Source of the DNA: Nocardia sp. BSTN01
Lineage (GTDB): Bacteria > Actinomycetota > Actinomycetes > Mycobacteriales > Mycobacteriaceae
Assembly (NCBI RefSeq): GCF_015354405.1
Contig: NZ_JADKYP010000042.1
Location: 1-64,000 of the forward strand
Direction: 5' to 3'
DNA: 64,000 nt
Shown here: one piece after another, positions 9,558 through 20,750 of the stretch
Layout: each line of letters starts with the position of its first letter
How positions within the stretch are numbered: position 1 is the first letter of the stretch
Notes under the pieces: model-generated
Databases searched by the model: none
Told to the model about the DNA's origin: nothing
The model's input: the letters and a program-made list of their open reading frames with translations, nothing else
Position numbers and translations under genes: made by a program

Positions 9558-10041
9558 CACCGTGCACCGGCTGCGCGCCGCCCTGCTGCGCGGCACCGAA
9601 CGCCGCCGGCGGTTCGCCGCTCACACCCGGCATCGGCCCGGAACGGCCACCGAAATGAGCGTGCGCGTCGGCGGCCACCGGTTCACCGTCGACGAACCGG
9701 TCGCCGCCGGAGGCGGGGACGCCGGTCCCGATCCGATCGGGCTCGCACTCGCCGCGCTGGGCACCTGCCAGGCGGTCACCTACCGATTCCACGCCGCCCG
9801 CCTGGGGATCGATATCGACACGCTCACCGTGGACGTGACCGCGGATCTGGACCTGGGGCCGATCTTCGGCGTCAGCGACCCCATCCAGCCCGGCCGGATC
9901 CTGGTGCGCGCGAACCTGAACGGCCCTGCCACGCCCGCCCGCTACGAGGAACTGCGGCGCCTGGTCGAGCAGTCATGTCCCGTACTGGCCATGCTGCGCG
10001 GACAGGTGGCCATCGAGTCGGAAATGGAGATCGCCGCGTGA
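9544..10041 (+). CDS. OsmC-family protein
   Basis: A 165-residue OsmC/Ohr-fold protein. The core runs from [11 protein letters not shown] through [26 protein letters not shown] to [19 protein letters not shown], keeping the two family cysteines (in GTC and EQSCPV). Classical OsmC/Ohr proteins reduce organic hydroperoxides with this pair. The gene overlaps the NRPS end by 14 bases and the megasynthase start by four, so it is produced in step with them. That suggests a job in the pathway: protecting Cys or thiol intermediates, or redox chemistry on the thiazoline product. I know no precedent for this placement in a thiazoline pathway. Confidence 0.85.
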   Translation: MALTDTVHRLRAALLRGTERRRRFAAHTRHRPGTATEMSVRVGGHRFTVDEPVAAGGGDAGPDPIGLALAALGTCQAVTYRFHAARLGIDIDTLTVDVTADLDLGPIFGVSDPIQPGRILVRANLNGPATPARYEELRRLVEQSCPVLAMLRGQVAIESEMEIAA

Positions 10042-13000
10042 CCGACGACAACGCCATCGCCATCATCGGCATGGCCTGCCGCTTCCCGGGCGCACCCGAC
10101 CTGGCGTCGTTCTGGGAACTACTCTCATCCGGCCGCGAGGGCCTGACCCGCTTCGACGACGCCGACCTGGCGACCCGCGGCGTCCCGGAAGACGTTCGCC
10201 GCCATCGCCATTATGTGCCCGTCGGCGCGATCATCGCCGGACAGGAGCAGTTCGACCCGGCCCACTTCGGTCTGACGGGCCACGATGCCGCCCTGCTGGA
10301 TCCGCAGTTGCGGCTCCTGCTGGAATGCGCCTGGGACGCCCTGGGCGACGCCGGCCACCGCGCCGGTGGTGGCCTCGGTGAGATCGGCGTGTTCACCGGT
10401 GCCTCGCACAGCGACTATCGGGAAGCCAACCTCGCCGCCTACCGCCGAGGCGCCCAACAAGATCCGCTGGGCCTGCTGCAGGCCGACATGGGAACACTCA
10501 CCGACTATTTCCCGCAACAGATCTCCTACCGACTGAACCTGACCGGTCCCGCGGTGGCGGTACAGGCCACCTGCGCGACCTCTTTGGTGGCGGTGCACAT
10601 GGCGGTACAGTCGCTGCTGCACGAGGAATGTGACGCCGCCCTCGCCGGCGGCGCATCTCTGATCGTGCCGCAGGGGCGCGGCTATCTGCATGTGCCCGAA
10701 GCCATCTTCTCCGCTGACGGGCACACCCGCTCCTTCGCCGCCGACGGCACCGGGATGGTGCACAGTCAGGGCGCGGGCATCGTGGTGCTGCGGCGGCTCG
10801 CCGACGCTCTGGCCGACGACGATCCGATCTACGCGGTGATCCGCGGGACGGCGGTCAACCACGACGGTGCCGGGAAGGCCGGATTCACCGCGCCCTCGGC
10901 GGCCGGGCAGGCGCGGGTGATCGCCGAAGCCCTTGCCGTCGCCGATATCGACGCGGACGCCGTCGACCTCATCGAGGCTCACGGCACCGCGACGGTACTC
11001 GGTGATCAGATCGAATTGGCCGCGCTGGCAGCCGTTTTCGGCGAGCGCACGGTGCCCGATCCGATTCGGGTGGGGTCGGTCAAGAGCAATATCGGCCACA
11101 CCAACAGCGCCGCCGGCATCGCCTCGCTCATCAAGACCGCCCTGGCATTGCACCATCGATGTGTCCCCGCCACTCTGCACGCCGACACCGTGCATCCGGA
11201 ACTGGGCAGACATCAGGGAGTGTTCGCGTTGCCCGGAACTACCCGAGACTGGCGGGAGCGCAATGGGACTCGCATCGCCGGGGTGAGCTCGTTCGGCATC
11301 GGCGGCACCAATTGCCATGCGGTGCTGGCGCAAGCGCCCGCAGCCATCCTCGGCGAGGCGACCGACGGCGCCGCGCAGCTGCTGCTGGTGTCGGCCGCCT
11401 CGGAATCCAGTTGTCGTGCCCAGCTGGATATTTGCGTCCCCGACGGTAGCCACGCCGACTACGCCTTCACCGCCAGCAGCGGCCCGCACGCCGAAAGCGG
11501 ATGGCGCGCTGCGGCTCTGCTACGCGCCGGCGACGCCGCTGCGCGTGTGATCACCCTGCGGGAAGTGCCTCGAGAACGCTCACGAATCGTCTTCGCCTTC
11601 CCGGGCGCGGGGGCGCAATACGCAGGAATGGGGGCCGGGCTCTACCGCGACGAACCGGTGTTCGCCGGTGTCGTCGACGAATGCGCGAAAATACTGGACC
11701 CCCTGCTCGGCTACGACATTCGCGACATCGTGTCCGGCCACGCAGCCCCCGGTGAGGTCGACGACATCCGACTCGGCCAACCCGCACTGTTCGCCGTCTC
11801 CCTCGCGACGGCGAGCACCCTGCGCGCACACGGCCTCGAACCCGACGCCGTCCTCGGCCACAGCCTCGGCGAATACGCCGCCGCCGTCGTCGCGGGCATG
11901 CTGACCCTGCCCGACGCCGCCCGACTGGTCGCGGTACGCTCGCGGGCCTTGGCCGCCACGGCGCCCGGCGGCATGCTCGCCGTCGAGCTCAGCGAAGCCG
12001 ATACCCTGCGGGAGCTCACCACCCACCCGGACTTCGCCCTCGCCGCGGTGAACGCTGCCGACTCCTGCGTGGTCTCCGGCCCGGAACCCGCGCTCGACGC
12101 CCTGGCCGCACGCCTGACCACCACGGGAATCCGGACCAGCCGACTACGCGTGGCAGCCGCCCTGCATTCACCGAGCGTCGCCGCCGCGGTGCCACCCCTA
12201 CGCGCGGCCGCGGCCGAAATCCCCACCATTGCAGGCACTCTGCCGCTCTTCAGCACGCTCACCGGCCGGGCCATGCGAACTCTGGACACCGACCACTGGG
12301 CGCGGCATCTGGTCGAGCCCGTCCGCTTCGGTGCAGCACTATCGGCGGCCACCGCCGAACCCACCACCATCGTCCAGGTCGGGCCCGGCAGCACCCTGGC
12401 CACGCTCGCGCGCCGTGTTCGGTCCGCGCCGCCGATCACAGCCCTTACCACCCTGCCGGACGCCGCCGAATCCGCCGTGGTCGGGGACCGCGAAGCTGGC
12501 GAAGACCGCTCCACTCTGCTCAACGCGCTCGGCGAACTCTGGTGCGGCGGTATAGATGTCGACGTCGAGGCCCTGTTTCGGCGGCGTCGCCGCGTCCGCC
12601 TGCCCGGCTATCCGTTCGACCGCCGCCGGACATGGATCGACCCGCCTTGCGCACCTGGCAGCGGACCCCTTACCCCACCGGTCGACTCGATTCCGGAGCC
12701 GAACGCTGCCGCGACGGCAGGCGTGCAGGCGCGGAAGGTGGCCGAGAACCGGCGGGAAACGGCGGTACCGGAGCGGGCAGTCGTCACGACCTCGGCTGCA
12801 GCGGCCGTCGAATCGGTGGCCGGTCCGACCGCGGCGCCACCGGAATCGGATCCGAGCGGGGCGCCGGAATCGGCACAGCTCGTGGCCGGACACACGGCGA
12901 CGGCGGAGCAGCTCTTTCCGGCCACGGACTCGGAGCGGATCGTCGTGACGCTGTGGGAAGAGTTGCTGGGCGAGACCGTGATCGGGTCGGAGGTCGACTT

Positions 13001-16000
13001 CTTCGCGCTCGGTGGCACTTCGATGACCGCGACGCGGATGCTCGAGCTGGTCAACGACAAGGCAGGCACCGATCTGCGGATGCGTGAATTGCTCTCGCAT
13101 TCCACGGTTTCGGCGTTCGCGGCCTTGCTGGACAATCGTCGCGGCGCGTCCGGCTTCGGCGCGGCCACGGAGGTGCCGGAGGCGGTGTCCCCGGCGGGTA
13201 CGACGCCGGCGGAGTCGACACCGGCGTCGCCTGAATCGGAATCCCTGGCACCTGCCACCTCGGCAGGTGTGGCGTCGCAGGCAGAGGCTGCGCGGTTTCC
13301 GCTGACCAGGGTGCAGCACGCGTACTGGGTCGGCCGGTCGGGAGCCTTCGGTCTCAGCGACGTCGCCTGCCACATCTATCTCGAGTATGACTGCACCGAC
13401 CTGGATCTCGACCGATACGAGCGCGCCTGGAACGCGGTGATCGGGCGGCACGACATGCTGCGGGCCGTGATCACCGAAGACGGGTACAACCAGGTGCTCG
13501 CGCAGGTGCCCGACTACCGGATACGGCGGCACGATCTCGCGACGATGCCGGCCGCTCAGCGGGAGGAGACGCTGGCCGATCTGCGACGCAGGCTTTCACA
13601 CCGGGTCCACCGCCCGGACCGATGGCCGCTGTTCGACGTACGGGCCGCGAAGCTCGACGAGCACACGACGCGGCTGTTCGTCGGCATCGACGCACTGATC
13701 TGCGACGCGGGCAGCTTCTTGATCCTCGACCACGATCTGCGCGACCACTACCTGAACCCAGCCGCCGAGAAGGCACCGGTGCGTGTCCGGTTCGCCGACT
13801 ACGTGGCACACGCCGGCAGCCGCGCCGACAGCATGGAATCTTCGCGGGCGCAGAACTATTGGCAGCAGCGATTGCCCGAACTACCCGCGCCGCCGAACCT
13901 GCCGACCCGGACTCGAACCCAGGCGCAGCCCTGGTTCGCCCGTCGCGCCGACCGGCTCGAGCCCGGAGACTGGCAGGCCCTGCGGCAGGCGGCAGCCGCC
14001 CACGGCGTCACCCCGTCGGCGGTGCTGCTCACCGCCTACGCCGATGTGCTGGCGGCCTGGTCCGGAGACGACCGGTTCACGCTGTCGCTGACCCTGGTGG
14101 ACCGCCCGGCGGCGCTACCCGGAATCGAAGACGTGGTAGGTGATTTCACCACCCTGCTGGCCCACGAGGTGGACCGCACGGGCGGGGGTTCGTTCGCCGA
14201 GCGGGTGGCGCGCACCCAGCGGCAACTTTTCGACGACATCGACCACCGTGCCTATTCCGCGCTCGACGTGCTCGCCGACCTGTCCAGCCGCACCGGGCAG
14301 CGGCAACTGCTGCCGGTGGTGTTCACCAGCGCTCTGGATGTGGCCGAGCTGGTCGGCGGCGACCCCGATCTGGAGTGGGCGGGCCGAATCACACACGGTG
14401 TCAGCCAGACTCCGCAAGTGTGGCTCGACCATCAGGCGTTCGTCCAGGCCGGGGGATTGCAGGTGCAGTGGGATGTGCTCGAGACCGTCCTCGACCCACA
14501 GGCCGCCGACGCCGCTTTCGCCGCTTATGTGGCCCGGCTACGTCGGCTGGCCGGCGAGCCCGACGCCTGGACCGCACAAGAAGGTCCGAGATCGGGTGCC
14601 GCCGAGGACATCTCGGAGGGTGTCACGCAGATTTGGGAACGGGTGCTGTCGCTCGAACCCGGAGTGCTACAGCCTGATTCGACCTTCATCGGTTTGGGAG
14701 GAGACTCGGTGCTGGCGGTGCGGATGGCGACGCTGGTGCGCGGCCGGTTCGGCGTGGCCGTGCCGGTGGTCGACCTGGTCGGCGATATCACCGTCGCCGA
14801 CCTGATCGCGGTCGTTACCGAGCGCCGCTCCGAATCCGCACTGCCCGCCGTCGAATTGGCGCGCCAGGCAGATCCGGACGCCCCGTTCCCACTGACCCCG
14901 CTGCAGCAGGCCTACTGGGTGGGTCAGCAGCACGGCTACGCGCTGAGCTACGACTCCGCCCACAACTACGTCGACTTCCGGCTGCGCGGGATGGATCCGG
15001 GCGCGGTCGAGCAGGCGGTGCGGCGGCAGGTGGAACGTCAGCCCATGCTGCGCGCGATCTTCCTGCCCGACGGCACCCAGCAGGTACTCGCCGTCACCGA
15101 TCCACGACTGACGGCCCTGCCCATCACCACCATCGACCTGCGCTCCGCGCCGGATGAGGTCCCGCGGGTGCTCGCCGGCATTCGCACCGAGATGCAACAC
15201 GCAGGACCGGGGATGGACCCTTGGCCGTTCCGCATCACGGCGGTGCAGCTGCCCGGCGACGAACTCGGCCTGCACATCGTGTGCAGCCTGCTGGTCGCCG
15301 ACGGCTGGTCGGTACAGCTGATGTTCACCGAGTTGTTCACCTACCTCGACGATCCCAACACCGTGCTGCCGCCACTGACCGCCCACTTCGGTGACTATGT
15401 GGAAACCATCAACCGCCAGCGCCTGGAACCCGAATGGCAGGCGCAGCGTGACTGGTGGCGGGACCGCCTCGACGAACTACCCACCGCACCTGCCCTGCCC
15501 ATGACGGTCTCGTTCGACAAGGTGCGCCCGGACACGCTCGAGCGCAGGGAGTTCCGGATCGCCGGGGACCAGATGGCGATGCTGCGCACGCACTGCGCGT
15601 CGCACCACATTACGCCCACGACCGCGTTCGCCACCTGCTACGCCCTGGCGCTGGCCGAGTTGGCCGGGCATCGGCGGTTCCTGCTGAACGTTCTCTACCT
15701 CAACCGCCTGCATCTGCCCCGCGATCTCGACTACGCCATCGGCCCGTACGCGGGCACCGTGCTGCTGGATGTGGCGCTGCCCCAGCAGGCCACCTTCGCC
15801 GCCACGGCTCAACACCTGCAGGCGGCCATGGCGACCATGCTCGACCACGGTCAGGTGACGGGCGTGGAGGTGGTGCGCGAGCTGAGCCGTCGGCGTCGCG
15901 ACACCGCACCCCAGGCGCCGGTCGTCTTCCATAGCACGCTGGGCCTGCACCCACCGGGCGGCACCCCGGAGACGGTGGATGTGCGCGACTTCTACCAGCG

Positions 16001-17357
16001 CGTGCGCACACCACAGGTGGCGCTGGATATGCAAGTGTTCCAGTGGGATTGGGACGACTCGGTGGCGGTCAACCTCGACGCGGTCGCCGAACTGTTCCCG
16101 CCGGGCGTCCTCGATGAGCTGTTCACCTCGGTCTGCGACCGCGTCACCGACCTGGTCCACCGCCCCGAGGCATGGACCCGGACCCTCATGTTGCCGACCG
16201 CAGAACAACCGGCCGGTCGCATCGACGCACCGGTGCGCGTCACAGCCGGCGGCCCGCCGGTGACCCCCACCGAGAAGGCGATCGCCCAGCTGTGGGCTCG
16301 GCTGCTGGAACCGGTCAGCGAGATCGATCGCGGCACCGACTTCTTCAGCGCCGGCGGCGATTCGATGATGGCGATCCGGATGCTCGGCCGGCTGCGCACG
16401 GAATTCGGGCTGACGCTCACCCCGCGGGAATTCCTCGCCGATCCCACTCTCGCCGCCGTCGCGGCGGCCGCCGAGCACGTTGTCGCCGCCGAGAGCCCGC
16501 GTGACTGCCTGGTGCCGCTGCGCGACGGTACGGGGCGGCCGTTGTTCCTAGTGCACCCGACCGGCGGTGATGTGCTGTGCTACCTCGATCTGGCCCGCGC
16601 CCTCGCCACCGGCGGACCCGTGATCGGCATCCAGGACCCCGAATTGGCCGGGGCCGCCGGGCCGCAGACCATCGCCGGGCTGGCCGAGGTCTACGAGCGG
16701 GTCGTGCGCGAGCGGCAGCCTTCGGGGCCGTATCGCCTCGGCGGCTGGTCCATGGGCGGCATCATCGCCCATGAACTGGCTCGACGGCTGCGCGCGGCCG
16801 GGGAAACGGTCGAGCTGCTCGTCCTGGTGGACGCCAATATCGCCGACCGCATCCACCATGTCGACGGCGGTGCGTTCTGGTCGCGGTATCTCGGGTCGCT
16901 GGAAGCCTTCCTCGACATCGACCTCGACGCCGATTCGCTCGGCATCGATGTCGACTCCCTCTCCGACACGGAGCAGCGCGCCGAAGCCGAGTCTCGCTTG
17001 GCGGCCGCCGGACTCGCCGAGCGTGGCACGCCGGAGGATGCGCGCCTGCGGGAGAACATCTTCCGTCGCCATTTGCGCGCGCTGGGCGAACACGCCACCG
17101 GCCCGCTCGACGGAGACGGGCTCGAGGTCCTCCTGATCCGCGCCGAACTGCCGTCACCGCGAAATTCCGGTGTCGGAATGGGTGTCGACGACTGCGCCGA
17201 CCTGCAGGATCTGGGGTGGGCGGCCTACACCGGCGCCGCCATCGACTCGCGGCCGATCGCGGCGCACCATTACGCGCTACTGCGGCCACCGGCGGTCGGG
17301 CTTGTCGCGCAGGCGATTTCGGAGCTGCTGGCACGGCTGAATGAGGCGGTGAGGTGA
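10038..17357 (+). CDS. Hybrid PKS-NRPS: KS-AT-ACP-Cy-PCP-Cy*-PCP-TE
   Basis: A 2439-residue megasynthase. KS (about 4-430) has Cys179 (QATCATSL), His315 (HGTAT) and His354 (GHTNSAAG). AT (about 510-805) has Ser609 (GHSLGEY), but AALHSP where HAFH (malonyl) or YASH (methylmalonyl) is usual. The ACP serine is Ser995 (LGGTSM). Cy2 (about 1085-1510) has Asp1218/Asp1223. Then come PCP Ser1557 (GGDSV), a third condensation domain (about 1615-2050) in which the first Asp of DxxxxD is Ser1750 (SLLVADGWS), PCP Ser2109 (GGDSM), and TE Ser2238 (GWSMGG). There is no KR, DH, MT or A domain. The PCPs must be charged with Cys in trans by the A domain of the preceding NRPS, as HMWP2 does in yersiniabactin synthesis. 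GTG start overlaps the OsmC stop. Confidence 0.92.
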   Translation: MTDDNAIAIIGMACRFPGAPDLASFWELLSSGREGLTRFDDADLATRGVPEDVRRHRHYVPVGAIIAGQEQFDPAHFGLTGHDAALLDPQLRLLLECAWDALGDAGHRAGGGLGEIGVFTGASHSDYREANLAAYRRGAQQDPLGLLQADMGTLTDYFPQQISYRLNLTGPAVAVQATCATSLVAVHMAVQSLLHEECDAALAGGASLIVPQGRGYLHVPEAIFSADGHTRSFAADGTGMVHSQGAGIVVLRRLADALADDDPIYAVIRGTAVNHDGAGKAGFTAPSAAGQARVIAEALAVADIDADAVDLIEAHGTATVLGDQIELAALAAVFGERTVPDPIRVGSVKSNIGHTNSAAGIASLIKTALALHHRCVPATLHADTVHPELGRHQGVFALPGTTRDWRERNGTRIAGVSSFGIGGTNCHAVLAQAPAAILGEATDGAAQLLLVSAASESSCRAQLDICVPDGSHADYAFTASSGPHAESGWRAAALLRAGDAAARVITLREVPRERSRIVFAFPGAGAQYAGMGAGLYRDEPVFAGVVDECAKILDPLLGYDIRDIVSGHAAPGEVDDIRLGQPALFAVSLATASTLRAHGLEPDAVLGHSLGEYAAAVVAGMLTLPDAARLVAVRSRALAATAPGGMLAVELSEADTLRELTTHPDFALAAVNAADSCVVSGPEPALDALAARLTTTGIRTSRLRVAAALHSPSVAAAVPPLRAAAAEIPTIAGTLPLFSTLTGRAMRTLDTDHWARHLVEPVRFGAALSAATAEPTTIVQVGPGSTLATLARRVRSAPPITALTTLPDAAESAVVGDREAGEDRSTLLNALGELWCGGIDVDVEALFRRRRRVRLPGYPFDRRRTWIDPPCAPGSGPLTPPVDSIPEPNAAATAGVQARKVAENRRETAVPERAVVTTSAAAAVESVAGPTAAPPESDPSGAPESAQLVAGHTATAEQLFPATDSERIVVTLWEELLGETVIGSEVDFFALGGTSMTATRMLELVNDKAGTDLRMRELLSHSTVSAFAALLDNRRGASGFGAATEVPEAVSPAGTTPAESTPASPESESLAPATSAGVASQAEAARFPLTRVQHAYWVGRSGAFGLSDVACHIYLEYDCTDLDLDRYERAWNAVIGRHDMLRAVITEDGYNQVLAQVPDYRIRRHDLATMPAAQREETLADLRRRLSHRVHRPDRWPLFDVRAAKLDEHTTRLFVGIDALICDAGSFLILDHDLRDHYLNPAAEKAPVRVRFADYVAHAGSRADSMESSRAQNYWQQRLPELPAPPNLPTRTRTQAQPWFARRADRLEPGDWQALRQAAAAHGVTPSAVLLTAYADVLAAWSGDDRFTLSLTLVDRPAALPGIEDVVGDFTTLLAHEVDRTGGGSFAERVARTQRQLFDDIDHRAYSALDVLADLSSRTGQRQLLPVVFTSALDVAELVGGDPDLEWAGRITHGVSQTPQVWLDHQAFVQAGGLQVQWDVLETVLDPQAADAAFAAYVARLRRLAGEPDAWTAQEGPRSGAAEDISEGVTQIWERVLSLEPGVLQPDSTFIGLGGDSVLAVRMATLVRGRFGVAVPVVDLVGDITVADLIAVVTERRSESALPAVELARQADPDAPFPLTPLQQAYWVGQQHGYALSYDSAHNYVDFRLRGMDPGAVEQAVRRQVERQPMLRAIFLPDGTQQVLAVTDPRLTALPITTIDLRSAPDEVPRVLAGIRTEMQHAGPGMDPWPFRITAVQLPGDELGLHIVCSLLVADGWSVQLMFTELFTYLDDPNTVLPPLTAHFGDYVETINRQRLEPEWQAQRDWWRDRLDELPTAPALPMTVSFDKVRPDTLERREFRIAGDQMAMLRTHCASHHITPTTAFATCYALALAELAGHRRFLLNVLYLNRLHLPRDLDYAIGPYAGTVLLDVALPQQATFAATAQHLQAAMATMLDHGQVTGVEVVRELSRRRRDTAPQAPVVFHSTLGLHPPGGTPETVDVRDFYQRVRTPQVALDMQVFQWDWDDSVAVNLDAVAELFPPGVLDELFTSVCDRVTDLVHRPEAWTRTLMLPTAEQPAGRIDAPVRVTAGGPPVTPTEKAIAQLWARLLEPVSEIDRGTDFFSAGGDSMMAIRMLGRLRTEFGLTLTPREFLADPTLAAVAAAAEHVVAAESPRDCLVPLRDGTGRPLFLVHPTGGDVLCYLDLARALATGGPVIGIQDPELAGAAGPQTIAGLAEVYERVVRERQPSGPYRLGGWSMGGIIAHELARRLRAAGETVELLVLVDANIADRIHHVDGGAFWSRYLGSLEAFLDIDLDADSLGIDVDSLSDTEQRAEAESRLAAAGLAERGTPEDARLRENIFRRHLRALGEHATGPLDGDGLEVLLIRAELPSPRNSGVGMGVDDCADLQDLGWAAYTGAAIDSRPIAAHHYALLRPPAVGLVAQAISELLARLNEAVR

Positions 17358-18082
17358 GCGAGGAGTACGCGGCCGCCGCCGAGTTCTACGACCTGATGGC
17401 CACCCCGTACGTCGCGAGCGTGGAGCCCGCGCTCGCCGCGCTGCTGGCCGAGGTGGATACCATCGCCGGGCCCGTGCTCGACATCGGTGCGGGCACCGGT
17501 CTGTCCACCATGCTGGTGGCCGACGCCGTGCCCGACGCGCGGATCATCGCGGTGGAACCGGCCCCGGCCATGCGCGCGGTGCTGCTGTCCCGGCTGGCCG
17601 CCCGCAAGGATTTGCGCGAGCGAATCACGGTGTGGCCCAGTGGATTCCTCGACACCGAGCTGCCGGCACAGTGCGCTGCGGTGGTCGGGCTGGGCGTGAT
17701 CGGCCACTTCGACGCCGCCACCCGGCCACGGGTCTGGCATGCCCTGGCCACCGCGCTGGTACCCGACGGCACGGCCGTCGTGGAAATACAACGGCCCGGT
17801 CGAGTCGAGGTCTCACCCGATCGCCGCTACACCACCGCGCGCGCCGGACTGCTGCGCTACGAGGGCTGGAGCCGGGCCGAGCCGGTGGACGCCGAATCCC
17901 TGGTCTGGCACATGACCTACCGCACCTATCGCGACGACCGCCTGCTGCAGGAAGTCACCGCCCGACACCGCGTCTGGCCCGCCGACGCCGACCGGCTCGC
18001 CCGCGAAGCCCGCGCCGCGGGCCTGACCCTGGCGTCCGCCGACTCCGCGACCGGGCTGCTGCGGTTCACCAAACACCCCTGA
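17354..18082 (+). CDS. SAM-dependent methyltransferase (cluster)
   Basis: A 242-residue class I methyltransferase. Motif I is VLDIGAGTGLSTMLVADA, followed by IIAVEPAPAMRAVL, then VVGLGVIGHFD and ALVPDGTAVVEIQ. The GTG start overlaps the megasynthase stop by four bases, so it is co-translated. The megasynthase has no built-in methyltransferase, so this and the other two cluster methyltransferases are the likely sources of any C-, N- or O-methyl groups. Which position it modifies cannot be told from sequence. Confidence 0.8.
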   Translation: MSEEYAAAAEFYDLMATPYVASVEPALAALLAEVDTIAGPVLDIGAGTGLSTMLVADAVPDARIIAVEPAPAMRAVLLSRLAARKDLRERITVWPSGFLDTELPAQCAAVVGLGVIGHFDAATRPRVWHALATALVPDGTAVVEIQRPGRVEVSPDRRYTTARAGLLRYEGWSRAEPVDAESLVWHMTYRTYRDDRLLQEVTARHRVWPADADRLAREARAAGLTLASADSATGLLRFTKHP

Positions 18083-18099
18083 CACGAAGGAATTTCGCC

Positions 18100-19410
18100 A
18101 TGTCCGATACACATGCCGGTGTCACCGATCATCCGGCAACCGTGCCCGGCGTAGCTGCCGCGTCGGCCGCCGACAGCGCCACTGTGCTCACCGCCCTGCG
18201 CGCGGTGCTGCCCACGCTGCGCGAACGCGCGGCCGGAACCGAGCAGGCGCGCCGGATTCCGGTGGAGTCCATCGACGAACTGACCGACACCGGCATACTG
18301 CGGCTGCTGCAACCCCGCCGTCACGGCGGATACGAGACGCACCCGGCCGAGTTCTACACCGCCGTCGCGGAAGTGGCCGAGGCGTGTGGTTCCACCGGCT
18401 GGGTGGCCGCCGTGCTCGGCATCTCACCGTGGAATCTCGCGCTGTTCGACGCCGCAGCCCAGGACGAGGTGTGGGGCAGCGATCGGGACGCTCGCCTCTG
18501 CTCGTCCTACGCCCTGACCGGCACCGCCACACCGGTCGAGGGCGGGTACCGGCTCAGCGGCCGTTGGGGTTTCGCCTCCGGCTGCGACCACGCACAGTGG
18601 GCCCTGCTGGGCGCACGCGTCATGGACGGCGACACCGCCGCCGACTCCTGCACCTTCCTGGTCCCGGCCGCGGACTACACCGTAGTCGACGTGTGGCAGG
18701 CCGTCGGTCTGCGCGGCACCGGCAGCAACGACATCGTGGTCGACGACGTGTTCGTCCCCGCCTACCGGGTGCTGGACTCCGGCTCGGTCGGCACATGTGA
18801 GACTCCGGGGAACGCGGTCAACGACGGCCCGCTGTATCGAATCCCGTTCGGCTGCGTCCACACCAGCGCCATCACCGCCGCCATCATCGGCATGGCCCGC
18901 GGCGGCTACCACGCCCACCTCGACCAACAGCGCGATCGGATCCGGGTCGCGCTGCCGGGCGACGCCACCAAGGACAGCGGCTTCACCGGCAGCGCCTTCC
19001 GTGAGGACCCGGCCACCCTTACCCGCATCGCCGAGGCCGCCGGTGAGCTCGATGCCGCATGGGTGCTGCTCACCCATAACATCGACCGCCTCTACCACCT
19101 CGCCACGACGGGCGCGCCGATCCCGCCACCGGAACGACTGCGGCTGCGCCGCGACCAGGTGCGCGGCACCGAACGCGCCGTCTACGCGATGGACCGGCTG
19201 TTCGAGAACTCCGGCGGCCGCGCCTTGCGCCCGGACAGCGTGATCCAGCGCTGCTGGCGCGACGCCCACGCCGGACGGGCACACGCCGCCAACGACCCGG
19301 AGCGGGTGTACCGCATGTTCGGCTCCGCGGAACTGGGCGCCGCGCGACCGGCTCCGACAGCTGTTTCGTCGGCAGATGCGGCCTCCGGGGCGAAGGCGCG
19401 GCGCTCGTGA
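18100..19410 (+). CDS. HsaA-like flavin-dependent monooxygenase (acyl-CoA dehydrogenase fold)
   Basis: A 436-residue protein of the acyl-CoA dehydrogenase superfamily, closest in pattern to two-component monooxygenases such as HsaA/HpaH. It shows ESIDELTDTGILRLLQPRRHGGYE near the N terminus, AEACGSTGWVAAVLG, SGRWGFASGCDHAQWALLGA (flavin/substrate region) and a C-terminal helical domain with SGGRALRPDS. The ATG follows GAAGG; the 17-base gap before it is the only non-overlapping junction in the operon. Relatives use reduced flavin from a separate reductase to hydroxylate phenols or oxidise amines and thiols; no such reductase is in the window. Oxidation of a starter or of a thiazoline to thiazole would fit. 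Confidence 0.8.
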   Translation: MSDTHAGVTDHPATVPGVAAASAADSATVLTALRAVLPTLRERAAGTEQARRIPVESIDELTDTGILRLLQPRRHGGYETHPAEFYTAVAEVAEACGSTGWVAAVLGISPWNLALFDAAAQDEVWGSDRDARLCSSYALTGTATPVEGGYRLSGRWGFASGCDHAQWALLGARVMDGDTAADSCTFLVPAADYTVVDVWQAVGLRGTGSNDIVVDDVFVPAYRVLDSGSVGTCETPGNAVNDGPLYRIPFGCVHTSAITAAIIGMARGGYHAHLDQQRDRIRVALPGDATKDSGFTGSAFREDPATLTRIAEAAGELDAAWVLLTHNIDRLYHLATTGAPIPPPERLRLRRDQVRGTERAVYAMDRLFENSGGRALRPDSVIQRCWRDAHAGRAHAANDPERVYRMFGSAELGAARPAPTAVSSADAASGAKARRS

Positions 19411-20750
19411 CCGCCCGCCTGGCGTCTCTTGCCGCTGCGCATCCGTGGGTGCGGTCCGCCCACTGGGACCCGAATCGGGAGGCGATCATCGTTCATCCGG
19501 CCGACAGTGCGCTCGCGGTGCGGCCCGCGCCCGGGCCGCTGCTGAGCGAGCATCTCGAGCATTGGCGCCACGTCTACTCCTACGTGTACGCCGCCGCCGA
19601 GCAGCGCTACGGCGACGACCTGGACCTGTCCGGGTGGCGTGCCTCCGACACCGGTGCGCCGTTCGATCGCGCGCACATGCTCGAATGGATCGATCACGCC
19701 GTGCGGCTCGTGCTGCGGGGTGACCCCGCGACGGTGCTCGAAGTCGGTTGTGGCAGTGGGTTGCTCGCGCATCGCATTCATCCGCGCACCCGAGGCTATG
19801 TGGGACTCGATCCGGCCGAGCCCGCGGTGGAGCGGCTGCGTGCACAGGCGCTGCCCGGGGTGCGGGTGGTGCACGCCGCCGCCCATGAGCTCACCACCGC
19901 ACCCGTCGTGGAGGCGCTGCGCTCCGTGGGGGCGACCGCGCCGGACCGCATCGTGTTCAACAGTGTCACCCAGTGCTTTCCCGACTCCGCGTATCTCACG
20001 GCGGTGCTCGAGGACGCACTCGATGTGGTGGCTCCCGGCGGAGCGGTCGTCGTCGGGGACGTCCGCAATCTGGCGAGCGCTGCCGCGTTCGCGCACTGGA
20101 TCGAAGCCGCCCGGAATCCGGAGTCCACCGCGGCAGACCTGGCACGGCAGGCCGCGGCGCGACTCGCGGCGGAAGAGGAATTGCTCTGCGATCCACGGTT
20201 CTTCGCGCGCCTGGCCGACAAACACGGACGGGCGGTTCGCGTCGCCTGCCATGCGAAACCCATCGGCGCCGACACCGAGCTCACCCGATATCGCTATGAC
20301 GTCGTCATGACCGTGGACGGGCCCGCCCCGGCAACGACCCGCACCGTGATGTGGGACCACCTGCCCGGCAGCGCGAGCGGGACGTGGCCGACCGCGCTGG
20401 CTACCGCCCTGCGCGACCCCGCTGTCCTGGTCACGGGCATCCCGAATGCCCTGCTGGACACACAGAATCCGGCGGCGGTGACGCCCGCGCAACTCGTCAC
20501 GGTGATACCGCCCGACGCGGCCGTGCTCCTCGACTCCGCGGATGCGCGGGTCCTCGCCGCCGGCCGGCCGGAACAGCACGCCGGTGTCGAAGCCGTGGAC
20601 GACAGCGGAGCCGTCGAACTGTGCACCGACCCGCTCGCCCGATTCGTACGTCTGCGCCTGCCCGAAGTCCTGGCCGACCATCTGGAGCAGCAGTCGCCGA
20701 ACGCGTCGGTGCCCGCCATCGTCGTCGCCGAGGAGTCCGTCACCCGATGA
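19407..20750 (+). CDS. Stand-alone NRPS-type methyltransferase
   Basis: A 447-residue protein. Residues about 90-300 match the methyltransferase insert of NRPS adenylation domains: VLEVGCGSGLLAHRIHPRT, YVGLDPAEPAVERLRA, then RIVFNSVTQCFPDSAYL, VVAPGGAVVVGDVRNL and a helical part with RLAAEEELLCDPRFF. The C-terminal ~140 residues continue in the style of those inserts. It looks like a methyltransferase domain freed from an NRPS and expressed as its own subunit, coupled by four-base overlaps on both sides. A likely task is C- or N-methylation of a carrier-bound intermediate, compensating for the absence of methyltransferase domains in the megasynthases. The target is not known. Confidence 0.82.
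   Translation: MTARLASLAAAHPWVRSAHWDPNREAIIVHPADSALAVRPAPGPLLSEHLEHWRHVYSYVYAAAEQRYGDDLDLSGWRASDTGAPFDRAHMLEWIDHAVRLVLRGDPATVLEVGCGSGLLAHRIHPRTRGYVGLDPAEPAVERLRAQALPGVRVVHAAAHELTTAPVVEALRSVGATAPDRIVFNSVTQCFPDSAYLTAVLEDALDVVAPGGAVVVGDVRNLASAAAFAHWIEAARNPESTAADLARQAAARLAAEEELLCDPRFFARLADKHGRAVRVACHAKPIGADTELTRYRYDVVMTVDGPAPATTRTVMWDHLPGSASGTWPTALATALRDPAVLVTGIPNALLDTQNPAAVTPAQLVTVIPPDAAVLLDSADARVLAAGRPEQHAGVEAVDDSGAVELCTDPLARFVRLRLPEVLADHLEQQSPNASVPAIVVAEESVTR

Noticed and set aside
7458-9596. A 712-residue minus-strand open frame opposite the NRPS A domain.
   Set aside because: Antisense shadow of a high-GC coding region: His/Gly/Arg-rich with no domain, while the plus frame has clear NRPS motifs.
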